Source of the DNA: an uncultured Spirochaetaceae bacterium
GTDB taxonomy: Bacteria; Spirochaetota; Spirochaetia; Sphaerochaetales; Sphaerochaetaceae
Length of the DNA: 17,353 nt
Assembly: GCA_944389985.1 (NCBI GenBank)
Contig: CALXON010000145.1
Coordinates: 1 to 17,353, forward strand
Direction: 5' to 3'
Part shown: one piece after another, positions 7,127 through 13,541 of the stretch
How positions within the stretch are numbered: position 1 is the first letter of the stretch
Layout of the letters: every line of letters starts with the position of its first letter
Made by a program: the position numbers and the translations under genes
Notes under the pieces: generated by a model
Seen by the model: the letters and a program-made list of their open reading frames with translations, nothing else
The model's database searches: none
Told to the model about the DNA's origin: nothing

Positions 7127-8556
7127 ATCATGGTCCTCCTTCCTTTAATGGATATGGCTGCTGCAAGTTCCGCTTCCGCAGCTTCCTGAAACGCTTCCTC
7201 TTCCGGACACACAGAGCTCTTCTTCATCTCCTCCTGTATCACCTGGATCCGCTGTATCAGGAGCTCCACAGGATCCTCTTTCTCTGCTGCGACCGCATCT
7301 TTTGTGACTATGTCCTCGAGTTTTGTCGGATAGGAGCGTGAGAGATACAGTGACAGTTTCGCACAGCCGGGGCCGAGAAGCTCATAAAGCACGCTGGAAG
7401 CAAGTATTACGGTCTCAAGCGCCATTCCCATCTCTCCTCCGAGTGTTCTTGCCCCGAGTGCCGACAGCCCTATCGCGACACCGGCCTGTGGTATGAGGGC
7501 AAGCCCCAGATAGTTCCTGATGGCACTGCTTCTGTGAGTCAACAGAGCACCTGTGAACGAACCTGCATACTTCCCGATGATTCTTGAGAAGAAGTAGAGG
7601 ACTCCTATGGTGATGAGTGAGACACTTCCGAGTGCCATAGTGCTCTCTCCGAGCATATCCAGTCTGAACGCCAGTCCTGATCTGATGAAGAACAGCTGGA
7701 GTATCGGAGGGGTGAAGTAGTTCAGCTGCATGAACAGCTTATTGTCCTCCGTGATGTTTATGTATATCGTTCCCATCGCCATGCATCCGAGGAGAGGAGA
7801 GACATCCAGGACAGAGCAGATCCCGCAGAACGCGAAGATCAGTGAGACCGAGATTATGAGACGGTTGTCATCAGAGTGCCTTCTTCCAAGAAAAAGTTTC
7901 AGAAGGACTCCGAAGAGACTCCCTAGAAGGAATACTCCGAGATTCACGGCTATCGGATGGAGTATGCTTTTCCCGTCGATTCCTGTTCCTGTATTCAATG
8001 CGACCGCCAGTGATATCGCGATACTGTATTCGACAAGACCTACTGCATCATCAAGCGCGACAACCTGAAGCAGCGTGTCCACGAAGTCTCCTTTCGCTCC
8101 TGTCTGTCTTATCGTCATCATGGTCGATGCAGGTGCTGTGGCCGAGGCAAGGGCTGCAAGCACCACGGAGAAAGAAAGATCCACACCCAGAATGCAGTAT
8201 GTGACAATGAATACCACAATTGATGCCATACATGCTTCGAAAATGGTGAGTAAGACCATCTTCATGCCGTTCTTTCTAAGGACAGGCAGGCGGAAGAACT
8301 CACCTGTGCTGAATGCTATGAATGCCAGTGCTATATCGGGGAGGAAATCCATATGGTCTATCACGGACAGGGGAATGAGATCTGCGCAGTATGGTCCTAT
8401 AAGTATTCCCGTGATTATATATGCCGTGACGTTCGGCAGTCTGAGACGCTTTGTGATACGGGTCATGGCGAAGCCGAGGAAAAGCATCAGTGCTATCGAG
8501 ATGATCACAGATGCGATCTGGTTTGAAAGCATTGCGTTCCTGATGATCTGATTCAT
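7123..8556 (-). CDS. Cation/proton antiporter, CPA2 (KefB-like) family
   Basis: 477 aa with about 12 membrane helices followed by a hydrophilic tail of about 55 residues. Family signs are the LPNVTAYIITGILIGP stretch (40-55), the unwound-helix motif ATAPAS (139-144) and VALDDAVGL, with adjacent aspartates D169 and D170. A DD pair at this place is typical of electrogenic CPA2 exchangers, whereas CPA1 members have ND. It probably exchanges Na+ or K+ for protons. There is no RCK/TrkA-N domain; the tail is acidic and helical (E/A/Q-rich). The start is supported by AAGGGGG (8569-8563) 6 bases upstream. It is the first gene of the operon and is divergent from a LysR regulator. Confidence 0.88.
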   Translation of the reverse strand: MNQIIRNAMLSNQIASVIISIALMLFLGFAMTRITKRLRLPNVTAYIITGILIGPYCADLIPLSVIDHMDFLPDIALAFIAFSTGEFFRLPVLRKNGMKMVLLTIFEACMASIVVFIVTYCILGVDLSFSVVLAALASATAPASTMMTIRQTGAKGDFVDTLLQVVALDDAVGLVEYSIAISLAVALNTGTGIDGKSILHPIAVNLGVFLLGSLFGVLLKLFLGRRHSDDNRLIISVSLIFAFCGICSVLDVSPLLGCMAMGTIYINITEDNKLFMQLNYFTPPILQLFFIRSGLAFRLDMLGESTMALGSVSLITIGVLYFFSRIIGKYAGSFTGALLTHRSSAIRNYLGLALIPQAGVAIGLSALGARTLGGEMGMALETVILASSVLYELLGPGCAKLSLYLSRSYPTKLEDIVTKDAVAAEKEDPVELLIQRIQVIQEEMKKSSVCPEEEAFQEAAEAELAAAISIKGRRTMI

Positions 8557-8665
8557 CTTTATCCCCCTTGTTGCAATTTGTTTAATGCATGATAAAATTG
8601 AACTTGCATAAAGTAAAATTATTTATTTTTCTATATCAATAAATAAATCTTATGGAGATGGCCGT
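8557..8665. promoter_or_regulatory. Divergent AT-rich control region between antiporter operon and LysR gene
   Basis: 109 bases, clearly richer in A and T than the flanking genes, holding promoters for both directions. TGCAT occurs twice, at 8586-8590 (inside the palindrome ATGCAT) and 8605-8609, 19 bases apart. Such spacing is compatible with a LysR-type site. Promoter hexamers are not clear: TTGATA on the minus strand (8639-8634) and TTGAAC on the plus strand (8598-8603) are only weak -35 candidates. LysR proteins commonly bind such divergent regions. Confidence 0.5.
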
Positions 8666-9565
8666 ATGATCAGCACAAGGACAAAGACACTCATAGCGGT
8701 TGCAGACACAAAGAATTTCACTCAGGCGGCGAATAAGCTCTCGCTCACACAGCCTGCGGTCAGTCATCATATAAGCCAGCTTGAGGATGAACTTGGTGTA
8801 TCTCTTTTCGTCAGAAAGAAAACCGGCCTTGAACTGACACCTGAAGGGGAAGCTGCCGTAAGATGTGCGAGAAGAATGAATGTCCTGTACAACAAGCTCC
8901 GCAAGGAACTTGTGGACATAGAGCAGCAGCCGACAAAGCTATGTGTCGGCATAACCCATACCGCTGAAAGCAATCTCACGACGGAAGTCCTTGCCCGGTG
9001 CAGCAGTCAGTCCTCAGGTCTCAGCATTATGGTATTTACTGATACCATAAATAATCTTTATAGACGACTTGAAAACTATGAACTCGATCTTGCTATAGTC
9101 GAGGGAACAGGGTGTCCCGATACATTCAGTTCCATCGTACTCAACACTGATTTCCTTGTCTCCGTTATATCCAGAGAAAGTCATCTTGCAGGAAAGGCGA
9201 TGATCACACTTGAGGAACTGAAGAGGGAACCTCTGATCCTCCGTCTGCCGACATCTGCGACACGCATACAGTTCGATGCAGAGCTCCGGAACCTTCATGA
9301 CTCTCCCGATAACTACAATATCATTCTTGAAGTCGACAACATCGCCACGATAAAGGATCTTGTCCGTAAGAATCTTGGGATATCCGTACTTCCTCAGAGT
9401 GCATGTCAGAAGGAGATAAGGAAGGGAAATCTCATCGCTCTTCCGATCGAGAACCTCAGTATGGTCCGCGAGACTAGGATTGCCTACAATAAAGACTTCT
9501 CCCGCATGGATGTTCTTCAGACAATAACTGCGACATACCGGGAAACCGTCGGAATGTATCAGTGA
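8666..9565 (+). CDS. LysR-family transcriptional regulator
   Basis: 299 aa, the family's normal length. The N-terminal helix-turn-helix (about 1-60) has the classic pattern NFTQAANKLSLTQPAVSHHI followed by L-E-x-E-L-G and LTPEGE. The remainder (about 90-295) is the periplasmic-binding-protein-like effector domain. GGAG (8654-8657) lies 8 bases before the ATG. It is divergent from the antiporter-MgtC-cupin-EamA operon, the usual arrangement for a regulator and its target, and it converges on the lyase gene. B. subtilis CidR, a LysR protein, controls LrgAB-type genes, so the lyase/lrgAB operon is an alternative target. The effector is unknown. Confidence 0.9.
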   Translation: MISTRTKTLIAVADTKNFTQAANKLSLTQPAVSHHISQLEDELGVSLFVRKKTGLELTPEGEAAVRCARRMNVLYNKLRKELVDIEQQPTKLCVGITHTAESNLTTEVLARCSSQSSGLSIMVFTDTINNLYRRLENYELDLAIVEGTGCPDTFSSIVLNTDFLVSVISRESHLAGKAMITLEELKREPLILRLPTSATRIQFDAELRNLHDSPDNYNIILEVDNIATIKDLVRKNLGISVLPQSACQKEIRKGNLIALPIENLSMVRETRIAYNKDFSRMDVLQTITATYRETVGMYQ

Positions 9566-9608
9566 ATACAGTTTGCATGATCATTCTGGAATGGTTACTG
9601 CTTTCAAT

Positions 9609-9643
9609 GAAAAGCTCCCATGCCTTATGGAAGACATGGGAGC
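9609..9643 (-). terminator. Hairpin terminator between LysR gene and the lyase operon
   Basis: A perfect 9-bp stem, GCTCCCATG (9614-9622) with CATGGGAGC (9635-9643), encloses a 12-base loop. Read on the minus strand, TTTT (9613-9610) follows directly, which suits termination of the lyase operon 19 bases after its stop. On the plus strand the stem is followed by AGGAGG and then TTTT, less canonical but possibly enough for the LysR transcript. Confidence 0.75.
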
Positions 9644-9661
9644 AGGAGGTTTTCTATAACT

Positions 9662-11107
9662 TCAGAGGCTCTCTCCGAAATCATTTCTGAATGCTTTGAC
9701 CAGATCTTTCTGCCAGTCTGATACAGGTTCAAGACGGCCGAAGAAGAATCTGAGGGAGGATGGTTCCTCTACGAATCTCAGTCCTCCGATGAGATCCCTG
9801 TGATCATACAGCCACTTGATTCTGTCTATCGCATATTTGATCTGTGACAGGGTGAATACACGGCGGGGTACTGCAAGTCTCAGAAGCTCGACTGAAGCAA
9901 GATGCTCAGAGCCATCCTCCTCTCTCTGTTCTGAGACAGTTCCTCTCTCCATTCCCCGGATTCCGCCTGCAATGTACAATGCTGCACCGAGAGCTGCGGC
10001 AGGATACTCTGTCTGCTTTATGTGCGGTACGAATCTGGAGGCGTCGAGATGACAGCCGAGTCCTCCCGGAGGTGTGACGACAGGTACTCCGAGCTTTATA
10101 AGCTCATTCGTCATGTACTCTATGAAAAGCGGTCCCTGAGAGATCACATCCATGTCCATGGTCTCCTCAAGACCTACAGCCATGGCCTCCATCTCCCTGA
10201 CGCTCATACCACCATAGGTAAGGAAGCCTTCAAACATCGGAACAAGCTCCCGCATTTTCAGGTAGAGTTCCTTGTCATGAATGGCTATGCCGCCACCGCG
10301 GGCGAAACCGAGCTTGCGTGCCGAGAAGTATATGATATCCATTTTCGCGGATATCCTCTTTGTGATCTCCCTTATCGAGAGATCCTTCGCTTTCTCCTCC
10401 CGTGTCTTGATGAAGTACAGGTTGTCCTGCAGGAGGCTGGCATCGATGACCATGAGCTTTCCGTAGCTGTGGACAAGGTCTGCCGTTGCTTCCATGTTCT
10501 CAAGCGAGAGTGGTTGTCCTCCTATGAGGTTCGTTCCGGCCTCTATCCTGACAAAAGGAATCCTGTCACCTTTCTCATCAAGAAGTTTTTTCAGCTTACC
10601 GAGATCGAAGTTGCCCTTGAACGGGTGGTCGCTTTCGATCTCTATGCCCTCATCGATGACGACCTCCTCGACAGATCCTCCGAGCCTTGTTATGTGTGCC
10701 TTTGTTGTCGTGAAGTGGTAGTTCATCGGAATGATCGAGCCCTTCTCCACGAAAGTCATTGCGATGATGGTCTCCGCAGCTCTTCCCTGATGGGCCGGAA
10801 GGAAATAATCGGTGTCGAAGATCTCCTTGAGCTTGTCGGTGAGGCGTGTGAACGTTGCGCTTCCCGCGTAGCTGTCATCAGCGACCATCATTGCGGCAAG
10901 CTGCCTGTCACTCATCGCGTTCACTCCGCTGTCCGTGAGCATGTCGAGGAAGATGTCCTTGTTCTTCAGAAGGAAGGTGTTGTTGCCTGCCTCAGCAATG
11001 GCTTCAGCCCTCCTTTCGACAGGAACGAGATCGAGCTTCTGCACGATCCTCACTTTATGGAGTTCAAGGGGAATGTCTTCCCCCAGATAGTATGAAATTG
11101 CTGCCAT
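9662..11107 (-). CDS. Divergent tryptophanase / tyrosine phenol-lyase family beta-eliminating lyase (PLP)
   Basis: 481 aa from the chosen start. PLP enzymes of this family split an amino acid (Trp, Tyr, Cys or Ser) into pyruvate, ammonia and the side-chain product. Conserved positions seen: Y80, the QGR loop (R109), F132 stacking on PLP, N193 in GTNLIGGQP, D222 for the PLP ring nitrogen, Schiff-base K265 in SARK, R410 for the substrate carboxylate, and F454-F455. Two positions match tyrosine phenol-lyase rather than tryptophanase: T133 after F132, and R388 in GMERG. Against the family, the arginine usually 3 after the PLP aspartate is L225, the GGH motif is GGL (348-350), and the KK pair is RK. 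The substrate is therefore uncertain; a database would probably label it tnaA. Start ATG 11107 is preceded by GCGAGGG; the longer frame begins at a non-ATG codon (11155) overlapping a TTGACA. Confidence 0.85.
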   Translation of the reverse strand: MAAISYYLGEDIPLELHKVRIVQKLDLVPVERRAEAIAEAGNNTFLLKNKDIFLDMLTDSGVNAMSDRQLAAMMVADDSYAGSATFTRLTDKLKEIFDTDYFLPAHQGRAAETIIAMTFVEKGSIIPMNYHFTTTKAHITRLGGSVEEVVIDEGIEIESDHPFKGNFDLGKLKKLLDEKGDRIPFVRIEAGTNLIGGQPLSLENMEATADLVHSYGKLMVIDASLLQDNLYFIKTREEKAKDLSIREITKRISAKMDIIYFSARKLGFARGGGIAIHDKELYLKMRELVPMFEGFLTYGGMSVREMEAMAVGLEETMDMDVISQGPLFIEYMTNELIKLGVPVVTPPGGLGCHLDASRFVPHIKQTEYPAAALGAALYIAGGIRGMERGTVSEQREEDGSEHLASVELLRLAVPRRVFTLSQIKYAIDRIKWLYDHRDLIGGLRFVEEPSSLRFFFGRLEPVSDWQKDLVKAFRNDFGESL

Positions 11108-11210
11108 AGGCCCTCGCTTTTCTGTAGTTTCAGTCAGAGAGGGGACCTGTGTCAAATAAATTCGTTCTGATATGCAGGAATTTCTATATTTTCTGCATAA
11201 ATATTCTTAA
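11108..11210 (-). promoter_or_regulatory. Intergenic region upstream of the lyase gene with an inverted repeat
   Basis: 103 bases between lrgB and the lyase gene. A perfect 7-bp inverted repeat, TATGCAG (11171-11177) and CTGCATA (11193-11199), encloses 15 AT-rich bases, a good size for a regulator site. On the minus strand a perfect TTGACA (11155-11150) could be a -35, but the base-perfect spacing gives only a poor -10 (TGAAAC). The lyase may thus have its own promoter as well as read-through from lrgB. I found no tnaC-like leader peptide with a tryptophan codon. Confidence 0.4.
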
Positions 11211-11894
11211 TCAGAAGAAGATTGATACGAATATCGCAGTGATGATACCTGAGAAGGAGAGTGCTATACCGCTCATTGCTCCTATGTCCTCTCCCATCTC
11301 AAGTGCCTTTGATGTACCTATGACATGGCTTGCCGTGCCGATGGCGACACCGGTCGCGATTCTCGATCGCACCCTGAAGAGCTTCACGAGAAGTGGGGCG
11401 AGTATGTTGCCCATCACTCCTGTAATGATGAGTGCTGTAACCGTCAGGCTCCTGATGCCTCCCAGTGAGTCTGATATCGCGACAGCAATCGGAGTTGTGA
11501 CGCTTTTCGGGACCAGCGAGTACTTGAGCTCCTCGGTTATTCCCATCGCCTCTGCAAGAAGTACAATCGTTATGACACTGACGATACTCCCGACGATCGT
11601 TCCTGTGAGTATCGGTATGAAGTGTGACTTCACTGTCTCCCTCTGTCTGTATATAGAGAGGGCGAGTATCGTGGTCACGGGAGTGAGGAACATTCCTATG
11701 AAGTCACCTCCCTCTGCATAGCTGCTGTATGGTATGTGGAAGACGGCAAGGACAGCAAGCACGAGAACCACAGCGATGAGATACGGATTGAAGATCGTCT
11801 TCTTCAGCTTCTGGCTCACCTTCATTCCTATCCAGTATGCGAGTATGGTGAGGCCTGTTCCGAAGAGAGGAGATGATGTGATGACTTCCTTCAT
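11211..11894 (-). CDS. lrgB: LrgB/CidB family membrane protein (pyruvate transport partner)
   Basis: 227 aa polytopic protein. The family signature is clear: LVPKSVTTPIAVAIS (about 127-141), then a G-V-M-G-N region, then IGTASHVIGTSKALE (about 186-200) and GAMSGIA near the end. LrgAB-type pairs were first described as murein hydrolase modulators; the B. subtilis homologue (PftAB/YsbAB) is a pyruvate transporter, and the plant homologue PLGG1 moves glycolate and glycerate. Its ATG overlaps the lrgA stop (ATGA, 11894-11891), with GGAGG 8 bases upstream inside lrgA. It is followed by a pyruvate-forming lyase gene, which favours the pyruvate reading here. Confidence 0.92.
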   Translation of the reverse strand: MKEVITSSPLFGTGLTILAYWIGMKVSQKLKKTIFNPYLIAVVLVLAVLAVFHIPYSSYAEGGDFIGMFLTPVTTILALSIYRQRETVKSHFIPILTGTIVGSIVSVITIVLLAEAMGITEELKYSLVPKSVTTPIAVAISDSLGGIRSLTVTALIITGVMGNILAPLLVKLFRVRSRIATGVAIGTASHVIGTSKALEMGEDIGAMSGIALSFSGIITAIFVSIFF

Positions 11895-12250
11895 GATGAC
11901 TTCCTCCTCATTATGCGTTCAGTGATCTCAACAGCTTTCGCAGTCGCGAAGAACGTTATGAGAAGAGAGATAATTGAGATGATGAGTATATGGATCCATG
12001 AGGATGCCAGAAGGTCTGTGTATTCAATGATCTCCACACCCGACGGAATGAAGAATATCGCCATGTACTTCAGCATGAAGGGAGATACTCTGGACATCTT
12101 CTCTTCCTTGACGACCTTGGTAGCAAGAAGCACGAGAAGTATGAAGAGCGATATGATCGCAGGCGGAAAGGCGAAGGGCAGGGCTGCCGCAATCGCATTC
12201 CCTGCCAGTGAAAGCGCTATTATGATTATGAGTTCGGACAGGATTTCCAT
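11891..12250 (-). CDS. lrgA: LrgA/CidA family membrane protein
   Basis: 119 aa with four hydrophobic helices, the normal size of LrgA. Typical stretches are FPPAIISLFILLVLL (about 28-42) and the MAIFFIPSGV motif (about 63-72). It works with LrgB, encoded directly downstream with a 4-base overlap. The reading frame is open back to a TTG at 12319 inside the preceding gene, but ATG 12250 is chosen because it gives the family N-terminus and normal length. No convincing ribosome binding site precedes it, so it may depend on coupling to the gene ending 31 bases upstream. Confidence 0.88.
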   Translation of the reverse strand: MEILSELIIIIALSLAGNAIAAALPFAFPPAIISLFILLVLLATKVVKEEKMSRVSPFMLKYMAIFFIPSGVEIIEYTDLLASSWIHILIISIISLLITFFATAKAVEITERIMRRKSS

Positions 12251-12281
12251 GCCGACATAATAGTATGATCCGTGAACTATG

Positions 12282-13541
12282 TCACTTCTCTTCTGAAAGC
12301 TTTTCCCTTGCAACTGCAAGCATCAGCTTGATTCTGTTCTCCTGATTGACCTTTGTTGCAGATGGATCATAGTCGATGGGGACGATGTTCGAGTCAGGGT
12401 AGGCTTCCTTCAGAGGCCGGATCATGCCCTTGCCGCAGATGTGGTTCGGCAGACATCCGAATGGCTGTGTACAGACTATGTTGCCGTAGCCTTTCTCTAT
12501 GAGCTCGACCATCTCCGCTGTCAACAGCCAGCCTTCACCCATCTTGCAGCCCCTGTCGATGAATCTCTCCGCATACTCCTCAAGCTCCTTGAATGAGGCG
12601 GCCCTGTTGAACTCAGGATGCCTCAGCACAGCCTCTTCGGACCATTTCTCGACTATCGACAGTATCGGCATGCCTATATGCTTCATGATGAACGCATACT
12701 TCATCCTTCCGCCATAGTACTCCTCATCCTTTATTCCGTTCGAGAAGCAGTAGAGCACGAATCCCATCATCGGAGGAAGCATCACCTCGCAGTTCTCATT
12801 TTCAAGGAATCCCTGCAGGTTGCTGTTTCCGAGGCGCGAATACTTCATGTAGATCTCTCCGACAACGCCGACCTTGACCTTCGGAGTACGCCTGACGGGA
12901 ATGGAGGCGAAATCATCGGAGATCGCATTGAGCTTCTTTCTCATGTTGCCCCAGAAATAGCCCCTGTTCTTCTCATAGCAGTCACCGAGGATCACTGTCC
13001 ATTTGTCTATCATCCTGTCGGTGTCGCCCTTGTTTATCTCATATGGCCTCACCTGATTCGAGAGGAGCATGATCAGGTCTCCATATACAAGAGCCGTGAA
13101 TGCCTGCACGAGCATCGGGAAGCTGATCTGGAACCCCGGATTCGAGTTCATTCCCTGGAGGTTTGCGGAGATCACTGGAATGTTTCCAAGTCCCGCTCTC
13201 TCCAGTGCCTTTATCAGCAGGAAGTAGTAGTTTGATGCCCTGCATCCGCCTCCTGTCTGTGAGATGATGACCGCACACCGGTCCTTGTCGACTATACCAC
13301 GTTCGATTGCATCAATGATCTGTCCTATGACAAGGAGACATGGATAGCACATATCGTTATGAACATACTTCAGACCATCTTGAATGACGCTCGGGGAGCT
13401 GTTCTCAAGAAGCACAGGTCTGTAGCCGTGGTTTGTGAATATGCGCTTCATTATGTTGAAATGAACTGGTGACATATTCGGTATCGCTATCTGATACCCC
13501 TCATCCTTCATTTCCTTCGTAAAGACTTTCTTATCCTTCAT
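12282..13541 (-). CDS. HgdB-like iron-sulphur protein, partner of the activase (2-hydroxyacyl-CoA dehydratase-related)
   Basis: 419 aa. It corresponds to the C-terminal part of the long fused activase-dehydratase-like proteins (COG3581 type). Cysteines likely to hold a [4Fe-4S] or larger cluster are C65 and C68 (MCYPC), C89, C100 (GGGC), and C357, C363 and C369 in CTQPFGCLPNHICGKG. In the studied relatives (2-hydroxyglutaryl-CoA dehydratase, double-cubane proteins) the activase hydrolyses ATP to push a low-potential electron into this component. The start codon overlaps the stop of the activase gene (TAATG, sharing base 13541), so the two products are made together, probably in fixed ratio. 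The substrate is unknown; CoA-ester dehydration or reduction of a small molecule are both possible. Confidence 0.85.
   Translation of the reverse strand: MKDKKVFTKEMKDEGYQIAIPNMSPVHFNIMKRIFTNHGYRPVLLENSSPSVIQDGLKYVHNDMCYPCLLVIGQIIDAIERGIVDKDRCAVIISQTGGGCRASNYYFLLIKALERAGLGNIPVISANLQGMNSNPGFQISFPMLVQAFTALVYGDLIMLLSNQVRPYEINKGDTDRMIDKWTVILGDCYEKNRGYFWGNMRKKLNAISDDFASIPVRRTPKVKVGVVGEIYMKYSRLGNSNLQGFLENENCEVMLPPMMGFVLYCFSNGIKDEEYYGGRMKYAFIMKHIGMPILSIVEKWSEEAVLRHPEFNRAASFKELEEYAERFIDRGCKMGEGWLLTAEMVELIEKGYGNIVCTQPFGCLPNHICGKGMIRPLKEAYPDSNIVPIDYDPSATKVNQENRIKLMLAVAREKLSEEK

Noticed and set aside
10022..11095. Long plus-strand open frame (357 codons) opposite the lyase gene
   Set aside because: It is a shadow of the conserved PLP enzyme on the minus strand and does not resemble any family; the lyase frame carries all the motifs.
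11108..11210. TnaC-like attenuation leader before the lyase
   Set aside because: No short reading frame with a tryptophan codon and ribosome binding site could be found in the gap.
12272..12285. CRP-like site GTGA-N6-TCAC upstream of lrgA
   Set aside because: Only four bases per arm match, the flanking T/A positions do not fit, and part of it is the stop codon of the preceding gene.
12618..13235. Plus-strand open frame (205 codons) opposite the HgdB-like gene
   Set aside because: Shadow of a conserved gene, without ribosome binding site or recognisable domain.
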